Source of the DNA: Eshraghiella sp964414835
GTDB taxonomy: Bacteria; Bacillota; Clostridia; Lachnospirales; Lachnospiraceae
Assembly: GCA_964414835.1 (NCBI GenBank)
Contig: CAYPWY010000002.1
Location: forward strand, 1 to 64,000
Reading direction: 5' to 3'
DNA length: 64,000 nt
In this document: positions 41,927 through 51,396 of the stretch, in pieces
Layout of the letters: each line of letters opens with the position of its first letter
Position numbering within the stretch: the stretch's first letter is position 1
Notes under the pieces: model-generated
The model's database searches: none
Seen by the model: the letters and a program-made list of their open reading frames with translations, nothing else
What the model was told of the DNA's origin: nothing
Translations under genes and position numbers: made by a program

Positions 41927-41960
41927 TATATAGGACATTTAGTTTACAAGGAGGATAAAC

Positions 41961-42530
41961 ATGAAAAATATAGACCAGTGTGATTTTTACAAGTTAAAGC
42001 CGGAAGACCTTGAAAAAATTGACTTTAATCCGTTTAAAAAGATAGGAAAGGATTGGTTCCTTGTCACGGCAGGAGATGAGAATTCATGGAACACGATGAC
42101 TGCCGCATGGGGATTTGCAGGAGTTATGTGGGGAAAAAAGACATTGACAACTGTTATAAAATCCCAGAGATACACAAAAAGCTTTGTGGATAACAATGAG
42201 TATTTCACGGCAAGCTTTTTTGATGAGGAATACAGACCGGCATTGTCTTTTTGCGGAGCCCACAGTGGAAGAGATTGTGACAAAGCCAAGGAAACAGGAC
42301 TTATTCCCATAGCAATCAAGGATGAAGGAATCGCTTACGGAAATCCTTACAGCTGCGACACAACGGCATTTGAACAGGCATCTATGATTATTGTATGTAA
42401 AAAATCATATATTCAGCCTATGAAACCGGAGTGCTTTAATGTACCGGAAAATGATGCCAAGTGGTATGCCGACAAGGATTATCATGTACAGTATATCGGA
42501 GAAATAGTCGCTGCATATGTGAGAAAGTAA
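41961..42530 (+). CDS. Flavin reductase-like FMN-binding protein
   Basis: A 189-residue protein of the flavin reductase-like/FMN-binding split barrel family: VTAGDENSWNTMTAAWGFAG, TTVIKSQRYTKSFVDNNEYFTASFF and LSFCGAHSGRDCDK. Such proteins bind FMN and reduce flavins or carry electrons; the partner is unknown. AAGGAGG precedes the ATG. It stands alone after the butyrate operon and could share weak read-through. Confidence 0.85.
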   Translation: MKNIDQCDFYKLKPEDLEKIDFNPFKKIGKDWFLVTAGDENSWNTMTAAWGFAGVMWGKKTLTTVIKSQRYTKSFVDNNEYFTASFFDEEYRPALSFCGAHSGRDCDKAKETGLIPIAIKDEGIAYGNPYSCDTTAFEQASMIIVCKKSYIQPMKPECFNVPENDAKWYADKDYHVQYIGEIVAAYVRK

Positions 42531-42578
42531 TATCATATTAAGTAAATGTGATAAACCAATGGGGTATGCAAAAGTTTA

Positions 42579-42608
42579 AGAGCCTGACACTAATCTATGT
42601 CAGGCTCT
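42579..42608. terminator. Bidirectional terminator between convergent genes
   Basis: AGAGCCTGACA (42579-42589) and TGTCAGGCTCT (42598-42608) form a perfect 11-bp stem with an 8-nt loop. ATTATAAT follows on the plus strand and TAAACTTTT on the minus strand, so it can serve both the flavin reductase and the ABC gene. Confidence 0.75.
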
Positions 42609-42658
42609 ATTATAATATAAGATACTATTGCGCAATATAATCGGTTTAGATTATTCCA

Positions 42659-45319
42659 TTATTCCGTTCTAAGCGCAATTACAGGGTCTTTTCTTGAGGC
42701 AACCTTGGCAGGAATAAGACCTGCAATAAGCGTAAGAACTACACTGATGGCAATAAGGATTAATGCACCCTGCCATGGAAGAGCAGCGACACCTGAAATT
42801 CCGGCAAGCTGCTTGATTATTATGTTGATAGGCCAGTCGAGAAGAAGCGTTATAAGTATTCCAAGGGTTCCCGAAACAAGACCTACAATCATGGTTTCAG
42901 CATTAAAGACACTTGATACATCATGCTTTGAGGCACCGATACTCCTTAATATACCAATTTCCTTTGTACGTTCAAGTACGGAAATGTATGTTATAATGCC
43001 AATCATTATTGATGAAACAATAAGTGAAATTGACACAAATGCAATAAGCACATAGGATATGGTATTTACGATAGTGCTGACTGATGACATCATAAGTCCA
43101 ACATAATCGGTATATGAAATCACAAGATTATCATTGCCTTCTTCAGTTGCTTTATCATTATAAGACTGAATTATGTCTGCTATGGTATCTTTAGCTTCAA
43201 AATCTTTGGCATATATGTTTATGCTTGTTGGAACATCAGGATTGGCATAGCCCAGCTTAATCATATTGTCCTTGTATGTATTGGCGGATTTGGTCATAAG
43301 CTGCGATTTGAATACTTCAACAATCTGTTCCTCGGTCATCATACTTAAATACATTTGTACCGCCTGCTGGTCAGCCTCATCAAGTGTGGCAATGTAAGCG
43401 TACACATCATCAATAGTTATTGTCTCTATTTCATCTTCAGATGAAGCAAACGGTAGCCCTGTGAAAATATCGGTATCAGGGTTGTCAAGCTGAGCCCGGA
43501 CAATTTCGCTTTTGCCATTCTGCTCAATAACATAATCCACAAGTGCCTTTGTATAGCCGATGTCACCGACGATGGAAGTAGCAACGGCATCCTCATCAGG
43601 CTGGATTATACCGACGATTTTGATTTCCGTACCATTCTCGATAAGCTGGGTCACATATGCTTCGTCGGAGCTTTTGTCTTCCCAACGGTTATTTGTCTCA
43701 TCATATTTGTAGTAATCGCTGGAAAGAACCAGCTTGAATGTCAGACCCAGAAGTTCGTCATAGGTATAGCTGCGTGTTTCTACATCAAGCGTTTCTCCGC
43801 TTCCAAGTTTGAGCATTATATCTTTAAGCTCGTCAGAATTTTTAAGTCCAAGAGCATAAAGCGTCACATCTGTAATACTTGAATTTTTGTCGGCAACAAG
43901 AACGACTTCGTTGTAGCTTTCCGGCCATCTTCCGGCAATTACATTATACTGGGAATCAAGAAGCTCTTGATTGTCAATCATCTGAGTCCATATATTTGAA
44001 TTGCTGTAAGCGGACATGATGGAGGAAGAGCCGCCTGAGTAGGATACACCCATAATATCCTCCATCAAAGTACTTGGATTAACCTTGTTTATTCCGTTAG
44101 CTGTGTCTGCTGAATATATATTCAAATCCATGTCATAACCGTATTGTATATCTGTCACATAATCTTCAATATTACATTCATCACTTTCAAAGTATGACTT
44201 AAGTTCCCCCAGACTGTTAGTTTTGACTTCAGCCATCATTGAATTAATCATTTCCCCCAGAATGGAGTTGGCATAGATACGTCCCGGCTCATGTTCTGTG
44301 TCATCGTCAATTTTACCAAGCATGGTTTCCATAAGACTTGTCATATCAGTACTTTCGTCTTCTATGGTAATAGGATATGTAGATATTGTGTCCTCCTGAA
44401 CTCTGTCGATGTATGTCTGAAAGCCATTGGATAAGGATAAAATAAGAGCAATTCCGATTATTCCTATGCTTCCGGCAAAAGCGGTCAGGAAAGTACGTCC
44501 CTTTTTGGTAAGAAGGTTCTTAAAACTTAAAGACAGAGCTGTACCGAAGGACATGGAAACTTTTTCCTTACGTCTTCCGGCAGAGACATTTTTGGCTGAA
44601 ACATCCTTAGATTCTGCGGCTTTGGCATTTTCATTACTGCCGTCATAGGGGCTGCTGTCACCGGTTATCCTGCCGTCCAGAAGACGTATTATTCTTGATG
44701 AATATTGTTGGGCAAGCTCACCGTTATGTGTAACCATGATAATAAGCTTCTCGTCTGAAATCTCTTTAAGAATATCCATGATGGCAACACTGGTTTCGGA
44801 ATCCAGAGCTCCGGTTGGTTCATCTGCAAGAATTATATCAGGATTATTCACAAGTGCGCGGGCAATGGCAACTCTCTGCATCTGACCACCGGACATCTGG
44901 TTGGGCTTTTTATTCAGCTGGTCGCCAAGACCTACTTTTTCAAGGGCTTCGGCAGCCCTTTTTCTTCTTTCCGACTTGGAAACGCCGGAAAGAGTCAGAG
45001 CCAGTTCCACATTGGAAAGAACTGTCTGATGAGGAATAAGATTGTAATTCTGGAATACAAAACCGATTTTGTGATTGCGGTAGGAATCCCAATCCTTATC
45101 CTTGAATTCTCTGGTTGAACGTCCGCCTATTATCAGGTCGCCTTCGGTGTAACGGTCAAGACCACCGATAATATTGAGCATGGTAGTCTTACCACAGCCT
45201 GACGGACCCAGAATTGACACAAATTCACTTTCACGGAATTGAATATCAATCCCTTTAAGAGCACGTATTTCTGTGTCACCTGCTATGTAGTTTTTGGTTA
45301 TGCCTTTAAGCTGTAACAT
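42659..45319 (-). CDS. ABC transporter ATPase fused to FtsX/MacB-type permease
   Basis: An 886-residue fusion. Residues about 1-230 are an ABC ATPase (Walker A GPSGCGKTT, signature MSGGQMQRVAIARA, Walker B IILADEPTGALD). A linker leads to a membrane span near 280-300, then a large outside domain (about 300-755) and three C-terminal spans of the FtsX domain, typical of MacB-like efflux or mechanotransmission systems. One subunit thus holds both parts and could dimerise. Start at 45319 (AAGGAGA upstream), not the upstream in-frame ATG at 45340. Substrate unknown; it may concern antimicrobial peptides or lipoproteins (inference). Confidence 0.88.
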   Translation of the reverse strand: MLQLKGITKNYIAGDTEIRALKGIDIQFRESEFVSILGPSGCGKTTMLNIIGGLDRYTEGDLIIGGRSTREFKDKDWDSYRNHKIGFVFQNYNLIPHQTVLSNVELALTLSGVSKSERRKRAAEALEKVGLGDQLNKKPNQMSGGQMQRVAIARALVNNPDIILADEPTGALDSETSVAIMDILKEISDEKLIIMVTHNGELAQQYSSRIIRLLDGRITGDSSPYDGSNENAKAAESKDVSAKNVSAGRRKEKVSMSFGTALSLSFKNLLTKKGRTFLTAFAGSIGIIGIALILSLSNGFQTYIDRVQEDTISTYPITIEDESTDMTSLMETMLGKIDDDTEHEPGRIYANSILGEMINSMMAEVKTNSLGELKSYFESDECNIEDYVTDIQYGYDMDLNIYSADTANGINKVNPSTLMEDIMGVSYSGGSSSIMSAYSNSNIWTQMIDNQELLDSQYNVIAGRWPESYNEVVLVADKNSSITDVTLYALGLKNSDELKDIMLKLGSGETLDVETRSYTYDELLGLTFKLVLSSDYYKYDETNNRWEDKSSDEAYVTQLIENGTEIKIVGIIQPDEDAVATSIVGDIGYTKALVDYVIEQNGKSEIVRAQLDNPDTDIFTGLPFASSEDEIETITIDDVYAYIATLDEADQQAVQMYLSMMTEEQIVEVFKSQLMTKSANTYKDNMIKLGYANPDVPTSINIYAKDFEAKDTIADIIQSYNDKATEEGNDNLVISYTDYVGLMMSSVSTIVNTISYVLIAFVSISLIVSSIMIGIITYISVLERTKEIGILRSIGASKHDVSSVFNAETMIVGLVSGTLGILITLLLDWPINIIIKQLAGISGVAALPWQGALILIAISVVLTLIAGLIPAKVASRKDPVIALRTE

Positions 45320-45467
45320 TATGTTCTCCTTAATTACCAATAAAAAAGAATATTGATATGTTTTGTTATAATTCTATATTTTAAATGAGTTTTAATAAAA
45401 AACAATATACAAATTATAAATAATTGTTAAAAATTTATAAAAAGTATTCAAAAATTAAATTATTTTC

Positions 45468-45496
45468 TTCAAATCTTGTAAAATATGTGGTACAAT
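45468..45496 (+). promoter_or_regulatory. Candidate promoter of the deacetylase-bactofilin-pyrH region
   Basis: TTCAAA (45468-45473) and TACAAT (45491-45496) are 17 nt apart, 42 nt before ATG 45538. The gap 45320-45537 is very AT-rich; a weak minus-strand promoter for the ABC gene may also be there, but I cannot define it. Confidence 0.45.
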
Positions 45497-45537
45497 GTGT
45501 TAAATGTATTTATTATGCCAAACGGATAGGGAGATGA

Positions 45538-46578
45538 ATGCTGCATATGAGTGAAGATAAAACAGAAGTTTCCGAGCAGCAGCGAAGACGTAAAAGGATT
45601 AATCTTTATAAGAAGATAATCATTATTGCAATAATAGCTATAATATTACTTCCCACACTGTTGTGTATTGTTCTTTTTTTCAGATTGAATAGTCTGCAGG
45701 ATGATTTTTTGGAATTGAAGGCGCAGATTGAATCATCTGAAAGGGTTGCATCAGCCACGCCGCCCAGAACTACCGGACAGAATACAGGTCTTAATAAGGA
45801 TGATGCACCTGTTATTCCTGAGAAGACAACAGATGATAACAGCAATGCTGAGATAGATAACAAAAACACTGAATCTGAAACTATTATGGAGACAAATGCT
45901 CAAGAGACAGAGACGGCGCCCGCTGAGAACAGCATAAAACAAGCGGTTGAACAGGCGCTTAATGACGGACGTAAGGTTGTATATCTTACTTTTGACGACG
46001 GACCATGTGAAAATACTGAGAATTTGCTGGATGTGCTCAATAAGTACGGTGTGAAGGCAACTTTTTTTGTGAATGGACATGAGGGATTTGAGAACTCTCT
46101 TAACAGGATTGTGGATGAAGGTCACACGCTTGCTTTACATACATACACACATGAGTATGAACACGTGTACAGGGATTTGGATTCATTTGCTGAGGAAATA
46201 ATTACTTTGCAGGATTACCTGGAGGAAGCAACAGGGGTAAGACCTGGTATTTTCAGATTTCCGGGCGGGTCAAGCAACTCAACGGCAAAGTCAATATCTG
46301 TGTACATAGATTATCTTGATGAAAATAATCTGATATATTTCGATTGGAATGTATCCAGCGGTGACGGCGGTGACGGTCTCAGCGCCCAACAGGTATATGA
46401 TAATGTGATGAACGGAATTGCCCTGAACGATGTATCGGTTGTTCTTATGCACGATTCCGAATACAAAATGAGTACCTTTGAAGCGGTGCCTATGATTATA
46501 GAAAGCTTACAGGAGATGGATGCATTGATATTGCCTATCACTGCGGATACAGAACCTGTTCACCATAATGTAAATTAA
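45538..46578 (+). CDS. Membrane-anchored polysaccharide deacetylase
   Basis: A 346-residue protein with a basic cytoplasmic tail, one membrane span (about 24-46), a short coiled-coil-like segment, a Glu/Asn/Thr-rich linker and a C-terminal NodB domain: TFDDG (D153, D154), HTYTH (H201, H205), and RFPGGSSNSTAK. It would deacetylate peptidoglycan or another wall sugar outside the membrane. Unlike the protein at 7495 it has the canonical TFDDGP motif. A GGGAG precedes the ATG. The bactofilin gene starts 17 nt downstream. Confidence 0.88.
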   Translation: MLHMSEDKTEVSEQQRRRKRINLYKKIIIIAIIAIILLPTLLCIVLFFRLNSLQDDFLELKAQIESSERVASATPPRTTGQNTGLNKDDAPVIPEKTTDDNSNAEIDNKNTESETIMETNAQETETAPAENSIKQAVEQALNDGRKVVYLTFDDGPCENTENLLDVLNKYGVKATFFVNGHEGFENSLNRIVDEGHTLALHTYTHEYEHVYRDLDSFAEEIITLQDYLEEATGVRPGIFRFPGGSSNSTAKSISVYIDYLDENNLIYFDWNVSSGDGGDGLSAQQVYDNVMNGIALNDVSVVLMHDSEYKMSTFEAVPMIIESLQEMDALILPITADTEPVHHNVN

Positions 46579-46595
46579 TTAGGAGGAAATTTTAA

Positions 46596-47399
46596 ATGGG
46601 ATTTTTCAAGGATTTTAAGGAAGACTTATCACAGGCGGTTAATGAATTGTCAGATGATGGTGCAAAGCTTGCCGGTATGGGCAAAGAAACTATACAGGAT
46701 GAGACATTACCGTCAGATGATGTTATGGTTGATACACTTGCAGATGATGATAAAGAAATCGATATATCCGATAAGGATATAGAAGAATCACTGACAAAGG
46801 CATTAGCTGACATAGAAGCGGCAGAGGTCAAAAAGGCGGACAGCAGGCAACCAAAGAAGGCACCGGCTGCTGTTAAAGATGAGCCGATTAAAGAGCCGGC
46901 TGCAGAGCAGGAGGAAACAGCGGAGCCGGATGAACCGGAAAACACTGTCAGTGATGAGACGGCAATAATTACACAGGGACTTGTAATAAGCGGTGATGTC
47001 ACATCAGCAGGCTCAATAGAACTTCTTGGTAAGGTTGAAGGAAATGTTACCTGTAAGGGGAAACTTGTTGTAAGCGGAACTATTAAGGGTAATTCATCAT
47101 CATCTGATTTCTTTGCGGACAGAGCTAATATTGTAGGAGATGTTAATTGTGAAGGTCCTGCCAAAATAGGAAGCGGATCGGTTATAATCGGTAATCTCAT
47201 TGCCACATCAGCGGTTGTGGCAGGCGCAATCAAGGGAAATATTGATGTCCAGGGACCGGTTATTATAGATACAACAGCTATAGTTATGGGTGATATTAAA
47301 TCCAAGCTTGTTCAAATCAACAATGGTGCAGTTATTGAAGGACACTGTTCACAGTGCTACTCCGACAACAGCCCTAAGAAATTTTTTGGCGAAGATTAA
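46596..47399 (+). CDS. Bactofilin-like cytoskeletal protein
   Basis: A 267-residue protein: an acidic, low-complexity N-terminal half (about 1-125) followed by a right-handed beta-helical bactofilin (polymer-forming cytoskeletal, DUF583) domain (about 128-240) with repeats such as GLVISGDVTSAGSIELLGKVEGN and IVGDVNCEG. Bactofilins form membrane-associated filaments that position wall enzymes; co-occurrence with a wall deacetylase gene upstream supports such a role (inference). A CSQC motif near the C-terminus could be redox-active or metal-binding. AGGAGG precedes the ATG. Confidence 0.88.
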   Translation: MGFFKDFKEDLSQAVNELSDDGAKLAGMGKETIQDETLPSDDVMVDTLADDDKEIDISDKDIEESLTKALADIEAAEVKKADSRQPKKAPAAVKDEPIKEPAAEQEETAEPDEPENTVSDETAIITQGLVISGDVTSAGSIELLGKVEGNVTCKGKLVVSGTIKGNSSSSDFFADRANIVGDVNCEGPAKIGSGSVIIGNLIATSAVVAGAIKGNIDVQGPVIIDTTAIVMGDIKSKLVQINNGAVIEGHCSQCYSDNSPKKFFGED

Positions 47400-47419
47400 T
47401 ATCGGAGGCATATCAGACC

Positions 47420-48121
47420 ATGAGAGAAAAAAGAATACTTCTTAAATTAAGCGGAGAAGCCCTTGCAGGAGACAGGCACACAGGGTTTGACGAAGCAACG
47501 GTGCTCAAAATAGCAGGACAGGTTAAAGCCGTACATGATGACGGTGCGGAAATAGGAGTTGTTATAGGCGGAGGGAACTTTTGGAGAGGAAGAACCAGCC
47601 AAAACATGGACAGAACAAAAGCTGACCAGATTGGTATGCTTGCCACTATTATGAATTGTATTTATGTGTCAGAGATGTTCAGAAGCGTGGGGCTTAATAC
47701 TGAAATTCTTACACCTTTTCAGTGCGGCTCTGTTACCAAGCTTTTTTCAAAGGACAGGGCAAATAAATATTTTTCACAGGGCAAAATAGTATTTTTTGCA
47801 GGCGGAACAGGTCATCCGTACTTTTCTACGGACACAGGAATCGTGCTCCGCGCGGTTGAGATGGATGCGGATGCAATATATCTCGCCAAAGCAGTGGACG
47901 GTGTATATGACAGCGACCCTAAGCTTAATCCTGATGCCAGGAAATATGACCGCATAACGATAGATGAGGTAATTGCAGGAAAACTTGCAGTAATGGATAT
48001 GACTGCATCTGTAATGTGCATGGAAAATAAAATGCCTTTGGTTGTGTTCGGGCTTAATGAAGAAGACAGTATTATCAATACCTACAATGGTAAATTTAAC
48101 GGTACACTTGTTACTGTATAA
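47420..48121 (+). CDS. pyrH: UMP kinase
   Basis: A hexameric UMP kinase of the amino-acid-kinase fold that makes UDP. The start is RILLKLSGEAL, with GGGNFWRGR and the C-terminal ENKMPLVVFGLNEEDSI region present. It has 233 residues, a normal length. GGAGG precedes the ATG. It is normally preceded by rpsB and tsf; here the bactofilin gene takes that place. It is followed closely by frr. Confidence 0.95.
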   Translation: MREKRILLKLSGEALAGDRHTGFDEATVLKIAGQVKAVHDDGAEIGVVIGGGNFWRGRTSQNMDRTKADQIGMLATIMNCIYVSEMFRSVGLNTEILTPFQCGSVTKLFSKDRANKYFSQGKIVFFAGGTGHPYFSTDTGIVLRAVEMDADAIYLAKAVDGVYDSDPKLNPDARKYDRITIDEVIAGKLAVMDMTASVMCMENKMPLVVFGLNEEDSIINTYNGKFNGTLVTV

Positions 48122-48134
48122 TTAGGAGGAATAT

Positions 48135-48686
48135 ATGAGCGAGATTAAAGTATTTGAGGATAAGATGATTAAATCATTGGATGCGCTTGTGGCAGATTTT
48201 GCTACAATAAGAGCAGGAAGAGCCAATCCGCATATTCTTGATAAAATAAGAGTGGATTATTACGGAACACCAACCCCTCTTCAGCAGGTGGCTAATGTAT
48301 CCGTTCCGGAGGCAAGAATGATACAGATTCAGCCATGGGAGGCTTCGCTTGTGAGAGATATTGAAAAGGCAATTCTCACATCGGATCTTGGGCTTACACC
48401 TACTAATGACGGTAAGACAATCAGACTTGTGTTCCCGGAGCTTACTGAAGACAGGCGTAAGGAGCTTGTTAAGGATATTAAGAAAAAAGGCGAGAATGCC
48501 AAAGTTGCAATAAGAAATATCAGAAGAGATGCCAATGATTCAATTAAGAAAAACAGCAAGGAAAATGATATTTCAGAGGATGAGGTTAAGAACTTAGAGA
48601 GTGATATACAGAAGCTTACAGACAAGTATATTGCTGAGATTGACAAGACTGTTGATAACAAGACAAAGGAAATAATGACGGTATAA
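48135..48686 (+). CDS. frr: Ribosome recycling factor
   Basis: It splits the post-termination ribosome with EF-G. The family features RAGRANPHILDKIRVDYYGTPTPLQQVANV and the C-terminal helix with NARRD-like residues (IRRDANDSIKK) are visible. It has 183 residues, a normal length. AGGAGG precedes the ATG. Directly after pyrH, as in most Firmicutes. Confidence 0.96.
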   Translation: MSEIKVFEDKMIKSLDALVADFATIRAGRANPHILDKIRVDYYGTPTPLQQVANVSVPEARMIQIQPWEASLVRDIEKAILTSDLGLTPTNDGKTIRLVFPELTEDRRKELVKDIKKKGENAKVAIRNIRRDANDSIKKNSKENDISEDEVKNLESDIQKLTDKYIAEIDKTVDNKTKEIMTV

Positions 48687-48703
48687 TTCGTTGGTATTTT
48701 GTT

Positions 48704-49438
48704 ATGGATAATTATAATGGAAAGCTTGGACTTAATGTACCGGAGCATGTAGGTATTATACTTGACGGCAACGGCAGATGGGCGAAAAAAAGGCTTATGC
48801 CGCGCAGCTTTGGGCATCTTCAGGGAAGCAAGGTTCTTGAGCAGATTTGTGATGATGCTGATGATATAGGAATAAAATATCTGACAGTATATGTATTTTC
48901 CACCGAAAACTGGAACCGCTCCCAAAAGGAAGTTGACGGTCTTATGAAGATTTTGCGCAACTACCTTAAGGACTGTGTCAAACGCGCCAACAAGAATAAT
49001 ATGAAGGTCAGAATTTTGGGTAAAAAAGACCGTCTTGACGAGGATATTATTAAGAGCATAGAAGAACTTGAAAATGCTACTAAGGATAATACGGGACTCG
49101 TATTTCAGGTGGCTCTTAACTATGGCGGCAGAGATGAGATGATAAGAGCTATGAGAGCTATGATGGGTGATATTATTGATAAAGGAATATCTCCTGACGA
49201 TATAGACGAGCAGATGTTCTCCAAATATCTTGACACGGCAGGCACACCCGATCCGGATTTGATAATCAGGACAAGCGGGGAGAAACGCATATCTAATTTC
49301 CTGCTGTGGCAGTGTGCTTATTCTGAATTTGATTTTCCGGAGATTCTGTGGCCTGATTTTAATAAAAAAAGGCTTATAGAAGCCGTAGAGAGATATAATA
49401 AAAGAGAAAGGCGCTTTGGCGGAGTTAAGGAGGAGTAG
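48704..49438 (+). CDS. uppS: Isoprenyl transferase (undecaprenyl diphosphate synthase)
   Basis: It adds isopentenyl units in cis to make the C55 lipid carrier. The catalytic region LDGNGRWAKKR is at residues about 21-31; PDLIIRTSGEKRISNFLLWQCAYSE is near the C-terminus. 244 residues, a normal length. The end overlaps no gene but its last codons hold the SD of cdsA. Confidence 0.95.
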   Translation: MDNYNGKLGLNVPEHVGIILDGNGRWAKKRLMPRSFGHLQGSKVLEQICDDADDIGIKYLTVYVFSTENWNRSQKEVDGLMKILRNYLKDCVKRANKNNMKVRILGKKDRLDEDIIKSIEELENATKDNTGLVFQVALNYGGRDEMIRAMRAMMGDIIDKGISPDDIDEQMFSKYLDTAGTPDPDLIIRTSGEKRISNFLLWQCAYSEFDFPEILWPDFNKKRLIEAVERYNKRERRFGGVKEE

Positions 49439-49439
49439 T

Positions 49440-50243
49440 ATGCGTACAAGAATTATCAGCGGTGCTGTTTTGACTGTTATACTTGTCGGAGCTGTCGCAG
49501 GTGGCGGTATTATTATGTTCTTACTGTCATTACTGATTACATGCCTTGGTATGTTTGAACTGTATCGTGTGGTAGGGATTCATAAAAGCCCGTTAGGAAT
49601 AGTTGGATATATTCTGGCGGCGGCGTATTATGCGCTTCTTTGGTTTAATAAATTGCATTATATGGAGTATTACTGTGTGGCATGTGGAATAATTATAATG
49701 TTCACATATGTATGCAGCTTTAAAAGCAAGAAAGCCAGTCAGGCGGCATTTGCGCTTCTCGGTATTTTTTATGTTGCCATTCCATTGTCCTTTTTATACA
49801 GAATAAGGATTATTAAGGACTATGGAATATATGTGTTCATACTGTTGTTTGTGTGTTCATGGATTGCGGATACATTTGCATATTTTACAGGTGTTACCCT
49901 TGGAAAGCATAAGCTTGTTCCCCATTTAAGTCCTAAGAAATCAGTTGAGGGAGCCATCGGAGGTATTGTGGGCGCCGCTCTTGTGGGGCTTTTATACGGC
50001 TTCATACTGCATAAGATTCTGGGAATTAATGCACAGATACCATTTCTCATAATCAGCGCGGCAGGAGCGTTTATATCTATTTTCGGAGATTTGGCAGCAT
50101 CTGCAATTAAGCGTAATTATGAAGTTAAAGATTACAGCAATCTTATTCCGGGACATGGAGGAATACTGGACAGATTTGACAGCATGATTTTCGTGGCGCC
50201 GATTGTGTATATCGGAGCAAAATTGCTGATGCCATTATTATAA
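49440..50243 (+). CDS. cdsA: Phosphatidate cytidylyltransferase
   Basis: It makes CDP-diacylglycerol from phosphatidate and CTP for phospholipid synthesis. A 267-residue membrane protein with about seven spans and the family signature around SPKKSVEGAIGG and SAIKRNYEVKDYSNLIPGHGGILDRFDS. ATG 49440, one base after the uppS stop, is chosen (AAGGAGGAG upstream); the frame extends to 49416 inside uppS. Confidence 0.95.
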   Translation: MRTRIISGAVLTVILVGAVAGGGIIMFLLSLLITCLGMFELYRVVGIHKSPLGIVGYILAAAYYALLWFNKLHYMEYYCVACGIIIMFTYVCSFKSKKASQAAFALLGIFYVAIPLSFLYRIRIIKDYGIYVFILLFVCSWIADTFAYFTGVTLGKHKLVPHLSPKKSVEGAIGGIVGAALVGLLYGFILHKILGINAQIPFLIISAAGAFISIFGDLAASAIKRNYEVKDYSNLIPGHGGILDRFDSMIFVAPIVYIGAKLLMPLL

Positions 50244-50258
50244 TCAAGAGGACATACT

Positions 50259-51392
50259 ATGAAAAAAATTGCTATCCTTGGGTCAACAGGTTCAATAGGA
50301 ACCCAGACATTGGATGTTGTAAGAAATAACGGGGATATACAGGTGCCGGCACTTGCTGCCGGCTCTAATATCAAAGCTTTGGCTGAGCAGATACGCGAGT
50401 TCAGGCCAAAGCTTGTTTGCGTTGCCAAGGAGGAAAGCATCAGGGAGCTTAAACTCTTGACAGGAGAGCTCCAATATGAGGTTTGTTATGGTATGGATGG
50501 GCTTATCCGTGTAGCCTCATATGAGGATGCGGATATTGTTGTGACTGCCATAGTGGGGATGATGGGGATTGTGCCTACCATTGAAGCCATCAAAACAGGA
50601 CATGATATTGCCCTTGCCAACAAGGAGACGCTTGTGACGGCGGGACATATAATTATGCCTCTTGCAAAAGAATATAATGTACGCATACTTCCTGTGGACA
50701 GTGAACACAGTGCTGTTTTCCAGTGCCTTAACGGAGAAAATTCCAAAACAATAGACAAAATTCTTATTACGGCATCAGGAGGACCTTTCAGAGGAAGAAC
50801 CATGGAACAGATGCGGGATGTAAAGGTGGAGGATGCCTTAAAGCATCCTAACTGGGCAATGGGACGGAAGATTACAATAGATTCAGCAACAATGGTCAAC
50901 AAAGGTCTTGAAGTTATGGAGGCGAGATGGCTTTTTGGCGTAGATATGGATGATATACAGGTGGTTGTACAGCCGCAGAGCGTTATTCACTCTATGGTAC
51001 AGTTTACAGATGGAAGCATCATTGCGCAGTTAGGCTGTCCTGATATGAGACTTCCGATACAATATGCGCTTTATTATCCTGACAGAAAGCCTATGAATAC
51101 AGAACGGCTGGACTTTGCCAAGCTTGCAGGTATAACATTTGAGGCGCCGGATACGGTTAATTTCAGAGCGCTAGCCATGGCGTATGAGGCAGGTAAAAAA
51201 GGCGGCAATCTTCCGACTGTATTTAATGCTGCCAATGAATTTGCAGTTGCAAGATTTCTTAACAGAGAATGCAGCTTTTTAGATATAACCAATATGATTG
51301 AAAAAGCTATGGAGTGCATACAATATATAGATAATCCTGATGTTGCGCAAATATTAGACACAGAGAAAGCAGTTTATGAGCTTTTGAGGTAG
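50259..51392 (+). CDS. dxr: 1-deoxy-D-xylulose 5-phosphate reductoisomerase
   Basis: It is the second enzyme of the MEP isoprenoid pathway, making MEP with NADPH. The start has the NADPH motif GSTGSIGTQTLDV, followed by LANKETLV and the metal/substrate region PVDSEHSAVFQCL. It has 377 residues. Close to uppS and ispG, whose products use or supply the same pathway. Confidence 0.96.
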   Translation: MKKIAILGSTGSIGTQTLDVVRNNGDIQVPALAAGSNIKALAEQIREFRPKLVCVAKEESIRELKLLTGELQYEVCYGMDGLIRVASYEDADIVVTAIVGMMGIVPTIEAIKTGHDIALANKETLVTAGHIIMPLAKEYNVRILPVDSEHSAVFQCLNGENSKTIDKILITASGGPFRGRTMEQMRDVKVEDALKHPNWAMGRKITIDSATMVNKGLEVMEARWLFGVDMDDIQVVVQPQSVIHSMVQFTDGSIIAQLGCPDMRLPIQYALYYPDRKPMNTERLDFAKLAGITFEAPDTVNFRALAMAYEAGKKGGNLPTVFNAANEFAVARFLNRECSFLDITNMIEKAMECIQYIDNPDVAQILDTEKAVYELLR

Positions 51393-51396
51393 ATTT

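Noticed and set aside
45424..45441. A second Rex-type site near 45425 (TTGTTAA-AAAT-TTATAAA)
   Set aside because: Only one half-site is intact (5 of 7 in the other) and the region is extremely AT-rich, so chance matches are expected.
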